Positions 25,255-34,405 of a stretch of DNA of 64,000 nt are shown one piece after another. The DNA comes from an uncultured Nesterenkonia sp. (GTDB lineage Bacteria; Actinomycetota; Actinomycetes; Actinomycetales; Micrococcaceae). Made by a program: the position numbers and the translations under genes. How positions within the stretch are numbered: position 1 is the first letter of the stretch; each line of letters begins with the position of its first letter. Under the pieces are notes generated by a model that saw only the letters and a list, made by a program, of their open reading frames with translations, did not search any database and was not told where the DNA came from. The stretch covers positions 1-64,000 of the forward strand of contig CAMIAK010000007.1 of the NCBI GenBank assembly GCA_946222885.1, read 5' to 3'.

Positions 25255-26877
25255 GTGACTTCTCAGCCTGCAGCAGAGCGCCCTGACGTCCCCGCCGCGG
25301 AGCGGGCCGACTCCGAGGCGCAGACGGTCCTCGTCGTCGACTACGGGGCCCAGTACGCCCAGCTCATCGCCCGCCGCGTGCGTGAGGCGCGCGTCTACTC
25401 CGAGGTCGTGCCGCACACCCTCTCCGCCCAGGAGATCCTGCGCCGCAACCCGGCCGCGGTGATCCTCTCCGGGGGCCCCAGCTCCGTCTACGCCGAGGGC
25501 GCCCCCTCGGTGGACGAGGAGCTCTTTTCCGCCGGCGTGCCGGTGATGGGCATCTGCTACGGCTTCCAGGCGATGGCCCACGCCCTGGGCGGCGAGGTGG
25601 CCCGCACCGGGGACCGTGAGTACGGCAAGACCGAGGTGCGCTCGACCACCGCCCCCCACTCGCTGCTGGGCGGCACCGACGAGGTCCAGGCCACCTGGAT
25701 GTCCCACAGCGACTCCGTGCAGGCCGCCCCCGAGGGCTTCGAGGTCCTGGCCACCTCCGACGGTGCCCCGGTGGCCGCCTTCGCCGACGATCAGCGCCGG
25801 CTCTACGGCGTGCAGTGGCACCCCGAGGTCAAGCACTCCCCGCAGGGTCAGCGGGTCATCGAGAACTTCCTCTACGAGGGCGCCGGGCTGAACCCCGAGT
25901 GGACCACCGGCAACATCGTCGAGGAGCAGGTCGCCGCCATCCGCGAGCAGGTCGGGGACGCCCGTGCCATCTGCGGCCTCTCCGGGGGCGTGGACTCCGC
26001 CGTGGCCGCAGCTCTGGTGCATAAGGCCATCGGTGACCAGCTGACCTGTGTGTTCATCGACCACGGGCTCATGCGTGAGGGTGAGGCCGAGCAGGTGGAG
26101 CGGGACTTCGTGGCTGCCACCGGCGCCAAGCTCTACGTGGCCGATGAGCGCGAACGCTTCCTGAACGCGCTGGCCGGGGTCACCGACCCGGAGGAGAAGC
26201 GCAAGATCATCGGGCGCGAGTTCATCCGCGCCTTCGAGGACGCCGAGAAGGCCGTGCTCGCCGAGGCCGCCGCCGAGGGTGCCAAGGTGGAGTTCCTGGT
26301 CCAGGGCACCCTCTACCCCGACGTCGTCGAGTCCGGCGGCGGTGAGGGCGCGGCCAACATCAAGTCCCACCACAACGTGGGCGGCCTGCCCGAGGACATG
26401 CAGTTCAAGCTGGTGGAGCCGCTGCGCGCCCTGTTCAAGGACGAGGTCCGTGCCGTCGGCGCCGAGCTGGGCCTGCCGGCGGAGATCGTCCAGCGTCAGC
26501 CCTTCCCGGGCCCGGGCCTGGGCATCCGCATCATCGGGGAAGTCACCGAGGACCGGCTGCGCATCCTGCGCACCGCAGACGCGATCGCCCGCGAGGAGCT
26601 GACGGCCTCGGGTCTGGACCAGGAGGTCTGGCAGATGCCGGTGGTGCTGCTGGCAGACGTCCGCTCCGTGGGCGTCCAGGGCGACGGCCGCACCTACGGC
26701 CATCCGGTGGTGCTGCGCCCGGTCAGCTCCGAGGACGCCATGACCGCCGACTGGTCGCGGCTGCCCTACGACCTGCTGGCGAAGATCTCCAACCGCATCA
26801 CCAACGAGGTCGAAGAGGTCAACCGGGTAACTCTCGACGTGACCTCGAAGCCCCCGGGGACCATCGAATGGGAATGA
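25255..26877 (+). CDS. guaA: GMP synthase (glutamine-hydrolysing)
   Basis: A 540-residue enzyme that converts XMP to GMP with ATP and glutamine in purine synthesis. The N-terminal class I glutaminase has DYGAQYAQLIARRVRE, the nucleophile Cys101 in GICYGFQ, and His189/Glu191 in QWHPEV. The ATP pyrophosphatase domain has the PP-loop SGGVDS (243-248), and the C-terminal dimerisation domain ends in TSKPPGTIEWE, the conserved GuaA tail. The first 22 residues are a non-conserved extension. All key residues are present. Confidence 0.97.
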   Translation: MTSQPAAERPDVPAAERADSEAQTVLVVDYGAQYAQLIARRVREARVYSEVVPHTLSAQEILRRNPAAVILSGGPSSVYAEGAPSVDEELFSAGVPVMGICYGFQAMAHALGGEVARTGDREYGKTEVRSTTAPHSLLGGTDEVQATWMSHSDSVQAAPEGFEVLATSDGAPVAAFADDQRRLYGVQWHPEVKHSPQGQRVIENFLYEGAGLNPEWTTGNIVEEQVAAIREQVGDARAICGLSGGVDSAVAAALVHKAIGDQLTCVFIDHGLMREGEAEQVERDFVAATGAKLYVADERERFLNALAGVTDPEEKRKIIGREFIRAFEDAEKAVLAEAAAEGAKVEFLVQGTLYPDVVESGGGEGAANIKSHHNVGGLPEDMQFKLVEPLRALFKDEVRAVGAELGLPAEIVQRQPFPGPGLGIRIIGEVTEDRLRILRTADAIAREELTASGLDQEVWQMPVVLLADVRSVGVQGDGRTYGHPVVLRPVSSEDAMTADWSRLPYDLLAKISNRITNEVEEVNRVTLDVTSKPPGTIEWE

Positions 26878-26879
26878 TC

Positions 26880-26885
26880 TAGCAT
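26880..26885 (+). promoter_or_regulatory. -10 box TAGCAT of the helicase-like gene
   Basis: TAGCAT lies 7 bases before the GTG start at 26893, consistent with a leaderless transcript separate from guaA. Confidence 0.5.
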
Positions 26886-26892
26886 CGTCTCT

Positions 26893-29800
26893 GTGAGTGA
26901 GAAGTCTGACGCCGTCACCGCCTGGATCGAGTCCCTGGGGACAGGGACCGAGAATGACACGATGCTGCGGTTCACGCCCTCGCAGCACAACGCGATCGAC
27001 CTCACCGAGGGCAACACCTCCGGCATCATGCAGCTCTTCGCCGGGCGCCGGACCCGCCTGTCCACACTGCTGAACGAGGCCGGCGCCTTCGAGGCCGGGC
27101 GGAAGGCCGCCCAGGGGATCCGCGGCAAGATCCGTGAGATGTCCGAGGAGCGCGGCATCGACGTCGGCTTCCTGGCCGCCGGCATCGCCTCCTGGACCGA
27201 GACCCCCGCAGCAGGGGGGACCGAGCAGTTCACCGCCCCGGTCATGCTGGTGCCCATCAGCCTGCGTCCGCGCGAGGAGAACGACGACTTCGAGATCCAG
27301 TTCACCGGTCCCGCCCGGCTGAACAGCGCGCTCTCCCGGCACATGCTCTCCCAGCACGGGCTGCTGCTGGACCCGGTGGAGTTCCACAACGCCGGCTACG
27401 CCACCGCCCGCTTCGACCCGGTCCGCACCTCCGAGCTGCTCTCCCGGCTGGCCTCCCGCGCCGCCGAGGACGCCCAGGAGCACAGCCGTGCCGCATTGGA
27501 GTCCCTGCAGGTGTGGCGGCAGGTCTATGTCTCCACCTTCGCCGACCTCGCCGACCTGGGGAACCCCTCGGCTCTGAACCTGGACCACCCGGTGCTGGCC
27601 TCCCTCTCCGCAGGGGAGACGCTGGCCCAGGAGGAGGCCGAGCAGGCGCTGGCCGACCTGCCCCCGCTGGACGAGCGGGCCCCCAAGGACGAGAAGCTCG
27701 TCGCCGACGCCGACCCGGACCAGCAGGCCGCGCTCGACGCCGTCCTCTCCGGGCTCTCCACGGTCATCTCCTCACCCCCGGGCACCGGCCAGACCCAGAG
27801 CGCCATCAACGCCGCCGCCGGCCTGGCCTGGCAGGGCAAGCGAGTGCTCGTCGTCGCCGAACGAGCCGCCGCCCTCCACGAGTTCAAGCAGCGGCTCAGC
27901 CAGGTGCGGCTGGGCACCCTGGCCATGCACGTGCCGGCCTCGGCCACCCCGGAGGAGCTGCGCGACCAGATGGTCCGCGCCATCCGGCGTGCCGAACGCG
28001 CCGAACCCCCGCGCCAGGGCGCCCTGCAGGCCACGCTGGCCGAGCGCCGGCATCAGCTGGTCGACCATGTGAAGTCCCTGCACAATGTGCGCTCCCGCTG
28101 GCAGTGCTCGCCGTACCAGGCCATGCAGGCCCTGGCCGCACTGACCTCCCTGAACCCTTCACCGTCGACCTCGGTGCGGCTGAAGCGCTCGGTGCTGGAC
28201 AACACCGTGGACCGCAGCCAGGTCGCGGTGAAGCTCAAGCGCGCCGCTGAGTTGGGCTCCTTCTCCGCGGAGACCCGCAGCAGCCCATGGTTCGGCGCCC
28301 GGCTCTCCAACCGGCAGGAGACCCGCGACGCCATGGAGCTGGTCCGCGAGCTCAACCGGGAGCTGCCCACGCTGAAGGCCCAGATGGAGACCGCCGTGGA
28401 GCAGGTCGGGGTGCAGCTGGGCACCAGCTTCGCCGACTGGCACTCCCAGGTGCTGCTCTTCCAGCGGGTCCAGGAGTCGCTGGGCCGGTTCAGCCACGAC
28501 GTCTACGCCAAGCCGGTGGACGACCTGATCGCCGCCACCGCGCCCGGCTGGTGGAGGCGCCAGCACAGCGTGGAGATGTCCTCGATGACCCGCTCCCGGC
28601 TGCGCCGTGTGGCCAAGGAGTACGTGCGCCCCGGAGCCTCCATCAATGACCTGCACGGATCCCTGGTGGACGTCCAGGCCGAGCGTGAGGAGTGGGAGAC
28701 CTGGGCGCCCCAGGACGCCAAGACTCCCTCGCTGCCCAAGGTCCCCAAGAACCTGGACCGGCTGGCCGACATCATGGGCCACGTCCAGACCCGCCTGGAG
28801 AAGCTGGTCTCTGTCCTCGCTCCGGCAGAGGATCTGCAGGCTGAGGCGGCGGGCCGGAGGGCCCCTGAGCATCTGGAAGATGATCAGGGCGGCCCGCTGA
28901 CGCTTATGGACATGCCGGCGGAGACGATGCTGGAGACCGTGGACGCCCTCGCCACGGATGAGAAGCCGCTGGAGACCCTGCCCGAGCGCACCCTGCTGAC
29001 CGAGCAGCTGCGCGAACAGGGCTTCCGCGAGCTGCTCGAGGACTTCGCCGAGCGCGGCGTGGGCAAGGACCAGGTGGCCGATGAGCTCGAGCTGGCCTGG
29101 TGGCAGTCCGCGCTGGAGGCGATGATCTCCGGCGACGACTACCTGGCGATGACCACCGGGGAGAACCTGCGCAGCATCGAGGCTGACTTCCGCCGGGCCG
29201 ACGCCGCCCACATCGAGACCGGCGCCCAGCGGCTCAACCACCGGCTGGCCGTGCGCTGGAAGTCCGCTGTGGAGGCCCATCCGGCCGCCGCCGGACAGCT
29301 GAAGACGCTGCTGCGCGACACTGCCCCCACGGTCCCGGACCTGGAGGAGGTCGAGCCCGCGCTGACCCAGCCTCTGGTGCCGATCTGGACCACCTCCCCG
29401 CTGGGGCTGGCCGAACAGTTCCCGCATGACCCCGCCCCGGCCGGCTCACCGGAGTTCGACGCCGTGCTGCTCCTCGATGCCGAGACCCTGGCCGTGCCGG
29501 CAGCCCTGGCCGCGATCTCGCGGGCCCGGCAGGTGGTGGCCTTCGGCGATCCGGTCTCCGGGGCGCCCAAGCAGTTCCAGGTCTCCGCGGATCCCATCGC
29601 CCGTGAGGCCGAGCAGCAGGTCCCCTCCTCCATCTACGCCGAGCTCGCGGCCGTGCTGCCCGAGCACAGGCTGCGCCGGGTCCACCGCGGCGTGGACCAG
29701 GAGCTGACCAGCATCATCTCCGAGTCCCTCTACGACGGCGAACTGGTCCGGCTCCCCGACGCCGCCCAGCTCACCGGCCAGGGACGCAGCCTCACCGTGG

Positions 29801-30891
29801 AGCACCTGGGCGGCAGCGCCTCCCGGCCCGGGGGGCGCGACTCGGTGGAGTCGCCCACCGTGGAGGTCAACCGGGTGGTGGACATGGTCTTCGAACATGT
29901 GCGCGCCAACCGTGACCGCTCCCTGGCGGTGATCACCGGCTCCGAATGGCACGCCCGCCGCGTGGCCGACGCGATCCGGCTCAACATGGCCAACCACTCC
30001 TGGGCCAAGCCGTTCTTCGAGCAGGGCGCGGCAGGCTCCGGCGCGGGGGCCGGGGAGAGCTTCGTGGTCGCCCCGGTGGAGCGCGCCCACGGCCTGGTCC
30101 GGGACGACGTCATCTTCTCCCTGGGCTTCGGCCGCTCGGTCAAGGGCGAGGCCGTCCACGAGTTCGGCGAGCTCTCCGGCCCCCGGGGCCGCGAGTACTT
30201 CGCCGCGGCCATGACCCGTGCCCGGGAGCAGCTGAAGGTGGTCACCTCGCTGGGCCCCGCCGATCTCGACGCCGGCCGGCTGAGTGCTGGGGCGGCCGAG
30301 GTGCACCGGCTGCTGCAGACCGCCATGGGCGAGGAGGACAACCCCACCGCCTCGGCCTCGCTGACCGACCCGCTGGTGCTGGACCTGGTGGACCGCATCC
30401 GGGCCCGCGGGGGACGCGTGGAGGACGGCTTCCGGGGAACTCTGGACCTGGCCGCCTGCCCGCGCAAGATCACGCCCGAATCCAAGGTGGTGCCCCTGGC
30501 CATGGCCTCAGACGGCACCCAGGAGTATGCCGGGATGTCCGTGCGGGAACGTTCCCGGCAGCGTCCGGAGGCCTTCGAACGGCTCGGCTGGAACTACATG
30601 GTGCTCTGGACCATCGAGGTCTTCTCGGACCCCATCCGCTGCACCGAGGTGGTCGCGGACAAGGTGGGTCTGGCCGCAGGGCCGGAGTTCGCCGAGGCCG
30701 GGCGCATCGCGCTGAACACCACCGGCGCCCTGGCCGAACGCCTCCCCAAGGAGGGGGCCGGAGCCCGCATCCAGACCGGCCGCTCCCAGCAGGTCCGCTT
30801 CGGCGGCGCCGCCGACTCGGAGGATGAGGAGGCGCACCGCCGCTCGAAGAAGTGGCCCTCCCCGCGGGAACGCGGCAAGTGGGTGCAGTGA
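26893..30891 (+). CDS. Large SF1-helicase-like AAA protein with degenerate Walker motifs
   Basis: A 1332-residue protein of the superfamily I helicase-like group found with DUF4011-type proteins. The expected order is visible: an N-terminal conserved region (FTPSQHNAIDLTEGN onward), the ATPase core starting DPDQQAALDAVLSG, long coiled or helical inserts (about 400-850), a second helicase half (motifs around VAFGDPVSGAPKQF and ALAVITG) and a C-terminal domain (about 1165 on) resembling a restriction-endonuclease-like fold (RIRARGGRVEDGF, KVVPLAMASDG). The Walker A is PPGTGQT (Gln300 in place of Lys) and Walker B reads LLLDAET rather than DEA. It may bind but hydrolyse ATP poorly; its role is unknown. 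Confidence 0.75.
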   Translation: MSEKSDAVTAWIESLGTGTENDTMLRFTPSQHNAIDLTEGNTSGIMQLFAGRRTRLSTLLNEAGAFEAGRKAAQGIRGKIREMSEERGIDVGFLAAGIASWTETPAAGGTEQFTAPVMLVPISLRPREENDDFEIQFTGPARLNSALSRHMLSQHGLLLDPVEFHNAGYATARFDPVRTSELLSRLASRAAEDAQEHSRAALESLQVWRQVYVSTFADLADLGNPSALNLDHPVLASLSAGETLAQEEAEQALADLPPLDERAPKDEKLVADADPDQQAALDAVLSGLSTVISSPPGTGQTQSAINAAAGLAWQGKRVLVVAERAAALHEFKQRLSQVRLGTLAMHVPASATPEELRDQMVRAIRRAERAEPPRQGALQATLAERRHQLVDHVKSLHNVRSRWQCSPYQAMQALAALTSLNPSPSTSVRLKRSVLDNTVDRSQVAVKLKRAAELGSFSAETRSSPWFGARLSNRQETRDAMELVRELNRELPTLKAQMETAVEQVGVQLGTSFADWHSQVLLFQRVQESLGRFSHDVYAKPVDDLIAATAPGWWRRQHSVEMSSMTRSRLRRVAKEYVRPGASINDLHGSLVDVQAEREEWETWAPQDAKTPSLPKVPKNLDRLADIMGHVQTRLEKLVSVLAPAEDLQAEAAGRRAPEHLEDDQGGPLTLMDMPAETMLETVDALATDEKPLETLPERTLLTEQLREQGFRELLEDFAERGVGKDQVADELELAWWQSALEAMISGDDYLAMTTGENLRSIEADFRRADAAHIETGAQRLNHRLAVRWKSAVEAHPAAAGQLKTLLRDTAPTVPDLEEVEPALTQPLVPIWTTSPLGLAEQFPHDPAPAGSPEFDAVLLLDAETLAVPAALAAISRARQVVAFGDPVSGAPKQFQVSADPIAREAEQQVPSSIYAELAAVLPEHRLRRVHRGVDQELTSIISESLYDGELVRLPDAAQLTGQGRSLTVEHLGGSASRPGGRDSVESPTVEVNRVVDMVFEHVRANRDRSLAVITGSEWHARRVADAIRLNMANHSWAKPFFEQGAAGSGAGAGESFVVAPVERAHGLVRDDVIFSLGFGRSVKGEAVHEFGELSGPRGREYFAAAMTRAREQLKVVTSLGPADLDAGRLSAGAAEVHRLLQTAMGEEDNPTASASLTDPLVLDLVDRIRARGGRVEDGFRGTLDLAACPRKITPESKVVPLAMASDGTQEYAGMSVRERSRQRPEAFERLGWNYMVLWTIEVFSDPIRCTEVVADKVGLAAGPEFAEAGRIALNTTGALAERLPKEGAGARIQTGRSQQVRFGGAADSEDEEAHRRSKKWPSPRERGKWVQ

Positions 30892-31148
30892 GCGGGCCCT
30901 CTGAGGGGAGTCGCGGGGCTGAGACTCCTGCTGCTGAAGAAGACCCTGCCGGTGAAGCGTCCGGGCCGCGAGGCAGGAGGCGGCGCCGGGTGGTCGCCCC
31001 GCCGACCTCCGGCCAGCCTGAGGAGCTGGAGTCCCAGGTCCATGACCCGCTGAAGAGCGCCCAGGCCGAGGGGCCGGCGTCGGGCGGGACGAGGCCCTCA
31101 CCCCGTGACCAGTGGTTCCTGGAGGAGCGCCCGCCCCACTGGGGCTGA
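30888..31148 (+). CDS. Small acidic protein ending in PPHWG
   Basis: An 86-residue protein of unknown function. The GTG start overlaps the stop of the helicase-like gene by 4 bases (GTGA), supporting a real, coupled gene. The middle is low-complexity with an Arg run (RGRRRRR), and the C-terminus reads RDQWFLEERPPHWG. I recall that short actinobacterial proteins downstream of similar genes end in a like aromatic motif; this is memory, not a search result. An earlier in-frame ATG exists at 30852, inside the helicase gene. Confidence 0.55.
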   Translation: MSGPSEGSRGAETPAAEEDPAGEASGPRGRRRRRVVAPPTSGQPEELESQVHDPLKSAQAEGPASGGTRPSPRDQWFLEERPPHWG

Positions 31149-31249
31149 TTCCTCCCCAGGCATGCGCCCGGCCGGCTCGGCTCGCCCGGGAGTCCCCAGA
31201 AGCGGGGTGCTGTCCTGCCGGCGGTGCGGTCCGCGGACATGCTGTCTGC

Positions 31250-32170
31250 ATGAGCCTCCAGAACGACGCCGCAGGGACCGCCCTCTCCACCCGCCGGGCC
31301 CGCCGCAGCTATGCCGCCGCCCCGCAGGAAGACTCGCTGCCCGGGCCTGAATCTCCGTCGAGCGGCACCTTCGAGTCGCCAGAACGGGGCAGACCCCACC
31401 CAGATGTGCCGCCGGATGCGCGCAGGCCCCGTGCGCGTCACGCCCAGGCACGCAGAGGAGCCTCTCAGCGGAGGAGGAATCCCGGGCGCAGACGTCCGCC
31501 GCGGGTGAGCCGGATGCTCCGCGGCTCCTCGCTGCGCCGCAGGGTCCAGCGGCTGAGGGTCCCCCTGGCGATGCTGCTGGGGCTCTGCGCGGTGGGGGCA
31601 GGGATCCTGACCGGAGGAGAGGCCCAGGTGGAGACGGTCGCAGCCGTACGGGTGACCTCCCCGGTGGCGGCAGGGCAGGAGCTCACGGCCGCGGACCTGG
31701 AGGAGGCCCAGGTCGATGTGGAGGCCGTCCCGGAGGGGCACCAGGCGCAGGCAGGCGATCTGGTGGGCCAGCGGACGGCTGTGCCGCTTCCGGCCGGTGC
31801 GCTGATCCACGATGCTCATCTGGTCGGACCGGGGCTGCTGCAGGGACAGGAGGACGGCGTCGTCGCCGTGCCGGTGCGTCCGGCGGACACCGCGATGGTG
31901 GGGATGCTGACGCCGGGTCAGAGCGTGGACGTGCTGGTCTCCGCCGATTCGATCGACGCCGGCTCCTCCTCGCGCACACTGGCCGAGGCGGCCCCGGTGC
32001 TCTGGACCCCGACCAGTGAGGAGGAGAACTGGCTTCCCGGAGCGGGAGAGGCTGGGAACGTGGTCATCGTGGCGGTGGGGGCCGATACGGCGGAGAGCAT
32101 CGCCCAGGCGACCCATGAGGGCAGGCTGCACCTCAGCCTGGTCAGTGCCCGGGAGGCGGGGGCGGGGTGA
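31250..32170 (+). CDS. SAF-domain protein (CpaB/RcpC-like)
   Basis: A 306-residue protein. A long basic, disordered cytoplasmic N-terminus (RRPRARHAQARRG) leads to one transmembrane span (about 105-125, VPLAMLLGLCAVGAGILTGG), then an extracellular SAF domain (VTSPVAAGQELTAADLEEAQ, VGQRTAVPLPAGALIHDAHL) and an RcpC/CpaB-like C-terminal part (VAVPVRPADTAMVGMLTPGQ, VDVLVSAD). CpaB takes part in Flp pilus assembly, but no other pilus genes are in the window, so the role is open. The ATG at 31250 is favoured; the frame is open further upstream to 31112. Confidence 0.72.
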   Translation: MSLQNDAAGTALSTRRARRSYAAAPQEDSLPGPESPSSGTFESPERGRPHPDVPPDARRPRARHAQARRGASQRRRNPGRRRPPRVSRMLRGSSLRRRVQRLRVPLAMLLGLCAVGAGILTGGEAQVETVAAVRVTSPVAAGQELTAADLEEAQVDVEAVPEGHQAQAGDLVGQRTAVPLPAGALIHDAHLVGPGLLQGQEDGVVAVPVRPADTAMVGMLTPGQSVDVLVSADSIDAGSSSRTLAEAAPVLWTPTSEEENWLPGAGEAGNVVIVAVGADTAESIAQATHEGRLHLSLVSAREAGAG

Positions 32171-32235
32171 GCAGCCCCAGCCTCAGCCCAGCTCCGGAGG
32201 AGCGCAGGCTCAGTCCGGTGCCGGAACGTATGCCC

Positions 32236-32553
32236 TCAGGCCGGCGTCGTGCTGGAGCTCCCGGAGGAGGAGCTGGAGGACGAGGACTCAGAGGTGCCGC
32301 CGGAGCTGGAGGAGGAGCTGGAGTCTCCGCCCGAGGAGCCGGATCCCGTCCCGGAGGAGGTGGTGGAGCTGGAGCTGCCGCGGGCGTCGTTGCGATAGAA
32401 GCCGGAGCCCTTGAAGGTCACGCCCACATTGCCGAACTTCTTGCGCAGGGTGCCCTCGCACTCGGGGCAGGTGGTCAGGGCGTCGTCGCTGAAGGACTGC
32501 ACGATGTCGAAGGAGTGGCCGCAGTCCTTGCACAGGTACGAATAGGTAGGCAT
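32236..32553 (-). CDS. FmdB family zinc-ribbon protein
   Basis: A 105-residue protein. The first 45 residues are the FmdB zinc ribbon, with CxxC pairs CKDC (8-11) and CPEC (29-32) in the usual MPTYSYLCKDCGHSFD context. The C-terminal half is an extreme Ser/Gly/Thr tract, probably disordered. The family is thought to regulate transcription or RNA binding, without a defined role. A TATACT -10 box lies 9 bases before the ATG on this strand. Confidence 0.85.
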   Translation of the reverse strand: MPTYSYLCKDCGHSFDIVQSFSDDALTTCPECEGTLRKKFGNVGVTFKGSGFYRNDARGSSSSTTSSGTGSGSSGGDSSSSSSSGGTSESSSSSSSSGSSSTTPA

Positions 32554-32562
32554 AGCAGAGAC

Positions 32563-32568
32563 AGTATA
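32563..32568 (-). promoter_or_regulatory. -10 box TATACT of the FmdB gene
   Basis: The complement reads TATACT, near the ideal actinobacterial -10 hexamer, 9 bases before the ATG at 32553. Confidence 0.5.
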
Positions 32569-32601
32569 TAGCCGCCCGCCCGCGATGCCGGGCCTTCCGG
32601 C

Positions 32602-33249
32602 TCAGAGGAGGCGCAGCCCCTGTTCGGTGGCGACCTCCGGCACCCGTAGGTCATGGGGATGGACCTCGAAGCTCCCGGGGGAGAGGAGCTCCTCGGAATG
32701 CACCACGCCGATGAACCGGGCGTCAGCCTCTGGGGCGGCGCCCTGCGGCCCGAACATGGAGTCGTAGTAGCCGCCTCCCTGGCCCAGCCGGTTTCCTGCG
32801 ACGTCCAGGGCGAGGGCCGGGACCAGCACGGTCAGCGGGACGGGGTTGTCATCCAGTCCTGCCCGCGGAGCGAGCCCACCCTCCAGGACCTCTCGCGAAG
32901 CGAGCCCACCCTCCAGGACGGTCCGCAGCGGCAGGCGCTCGCCCTCGGGCTCGTCCACCGGGGCGAAGAGGCTGCGGCGGGTCGGTGTCTGTGGGGACCA
33001 CCGGACCCAGTCCATGCGGCGCCCGCCGGCGATCACCGGGACGAGGACCTCTCCGCCGCGAGCATGATGAAGCTCAAGGAACTCCAGCACATCCGGCTCA
33101 CCCGGCATCGGCAGGTACCCCAGCACCCGGCTGCGCACGGGGACGGCCTCAGCGAGGACCCGGGCCAGCCGTTCAGCCCGTTCTCCGAGCTCACCGGCTC
33201 CCAGCTGCCGCCGGGCCCGGCGCAGCTCCGTACGGATCTCCTGCTTCAC
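32602..33249 (-). CDS. 5-formyltetrahydrofolate cyclo-ligase
   Basis: A 215-residue enzyme that converts 5-formyl-THF to 5,10-methenyl-THF with ATP. Family marks are the basic N-terminus (KQEIRTELRRARRQL), VLGYLPMPGEPD and the catalytic GQGGGYYD. The GTG at 33249 follows gggg and matches the usual N-terminus; the open frame reaches a TTG at 33279, which is less likely. An in-frame tandem repeat of 30 bases (32861-32890 and 32891-32920) gives the duplicated segment EGGLASREVL / EGGLAPRAGL, which lies in a variable loop and probably does not disrupt activity. Confidence 0.85.
   Translation of the reverse strand: MKQEIRTELRRARRQLGAGELGERAERLARVLAEAVPVRSRVLGYLPMPGEPDVLEFLELHHARGGEVLVPVIAGGRRMDWVRWSPQTPTRRSLFAPVDEPEGERLPLRTVLEGGLASREVLEGGLAPRAGLDDNPVPLTVLVPALALDVAGNRLGQGGGYYDSMFGPQGAAPEADARFIGVVHSEELLSPGSFEVHPHDLRVPEVATEQGLRLL
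32861..32920 (+). repeat. Two-copy 30-bp in-frame tandem repeat
   Basis: Two adjacent 30-base units share cgagcccaccctccaggac and most flanking bases. The repeat lies inside the folate cyclo-ligase gene and keeps its frame. Confidence 0.85.
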
Positions 33250-33266
33250 CTCACCGCCCCTTTTTT

Positions 33267-33348
33267 CGTGAGTGATCAATCCTGGCTGTATCTGAGCCCG
33301 AAAACACGTGCTTCCGCCCCGAAAAGCGGTGCGGATTGATCACTCACG
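33267..33348. repeat. 82-bp inverted repeat between two minus-strand genes
   Basis: The 16-base arms cgtgagtgatcaatcc (33267-33282) and ggattgatcactcacg (33333-33348) are perfect complements separated by 50 bases. It spans most of the gap between the kinase-like gene (ending 33344) and the folate cyclo-ligase start (33249). There is no T-tract. It may be an extragenic repeat element or an RNA structure at the operon end. Confidence 0.7.
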
Positions 33349-34405
33349 CAGAAGAGGGGGAGAGCAGGGAGGTGCGGAGGGCCTCGGCGTCTGCGGCGTA
33401 CCGGGGGCGGAAGGCGTAGACGCAGCTCAGCCGCAGCAGGGTCGCCTGCTCATAGGCGGCCAGCGTGTCCTGGGAGACGCCGGCCCGGTAGGCGGTGTCG
33501 TTGATGGTCCGCACCACGGTCCGGGCCTGCTCCTCATCCCAGACGCCCTGCCGCTGCCGCCAGCGGGCATGGGCCCGGAGGTTCGCCAGGTCCAGCGCGG
33601 GCGGGGCGAGGCAGGCGGTGTCCACGTCCAGCACGGCCGGCCCCTGTTCGGGGGACCACAGCAGCTGCTTGTCATGCAGGTCCCGGTGGGCGGGGACGAC
33701 CCTCCCGGAGGGGACCTCCTCCAGCCGGCGGGCCGCGGCCTCCACCGCCTCCACCATGAGCTCGAACCCTCTGATCAGCGGCCGGGCGTGCTGGGCCCAC
33801 TGCCGCAGCACCGCGGCCTCGGCCTCGGCGTCGTGTACCGGGGTCCCCCCGGGCAGCTCCCCGGGGTGCTGGATGGTGGTCTCCCAGGCCTCCAGCACCT
33901 GGGCCCAGGCCAGCTCCCACTCCTCGGGGGAGAGGCGCTCCGGCTCATGCAGGCTCGCCCCGCCCAGAGCCTCGAAGGTCACCGAGGAGTCATCCGATTC
34001 CAGGACCCGGGGGGTGCGGAAGGGCCCGTCGAAGGCCTGTGCCCGGGAGATGCCCTCCAGGATCCCGGGGGCCCTGCCCCGCTTCACCACCTTCACGAAC
34101 TGCGGGCCGCCGGGGGTCTCACGCCGGACCACGGCCCGCTTGCCCGGACGGTGTGAGACCACGACGCCGGCCCCGGCTGCCCCGGCCAAAGCCTTGAGCT
34201 TGGGATCCTCGCCGGCGGGCAGCAGCTCCAGGAAGCCCTGGCCAGGCTCCCGCGCGGGGTGGAACCACCCGCCGCGGACGGCGGGTTCCGAACCCTCCGC
34301 CGGGGTGACCTCCACCGGGAGCGGACCTTCGGCGGCAGGCCAGACGCGGTCCACCGACCACTCGCGGCCCTCCGCGGGGACAGTCTCAGGGGGTAGGAAG
34401 TGCAC
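33344..34405 (-). CDS. Aminoglycoside-phosphotransferase-like kinase, copy B
   Basis: A 353-residue protein of the APH/maltokinase-like kinase fold. The catalytic loop HRDLHDKQLL (with Asp as base) and the metal-binding LDVDT about 20 residues later are in order; the N-lobe has the expected Val/Lys strand (FVKVVKRG). The family phosphorylates small alcohols, sugars or antibiotics; the substrate is unknown. It is the last gene of a six-gene operon and overlaps the preceding kinase gene by 20 bases. The start is GTG at 34405. Confidence 0.75.
   Translation of the reverse strand: MHFLPPETVPAEGREWSVDRVWPAAEGPLPVEVTPAEGSEPAVRGGWFHPAREPGQGFLELLPAGEDPKLKALAGAAGAGVVVSHRPGKRAVVRRETPGGPQFVKVVKRGRAPGILEGISRAQAFDGPFRTPRVLESDDSSVTFEALGGASLHEPERLSPEEWELAWAQVLEAWETTIQHPGELPGGTPVHDAEAEAAVLRQWAQHARPLIRGFELMVEAVEAAARRLEEVPSGRVVPAHRDLHDKQLLWSPEQGPAVLDVDTACLAPPALDLANLRAHARWRQRQGVWDEEQARTVVRTINDTAYRAGVSQDTLAAYEQATLLRLSCVYAFRPRYAADAEALRTSLLSPSSA

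Noticed and set aside
24730..27588. 952-residue open frame on the minus strand
   Set aside because: Antisense to DUF3817, guaA and the helicase-like gene; guaA is certain, so this is a shadow.
31112..31249. Upstream extension of the SAF-domain protein
   Set aside because: It overlaps the small acidic protein gene and adds Pro/Ala/Cys-rich residues without similarity; the ATG at 31250 is preferred.
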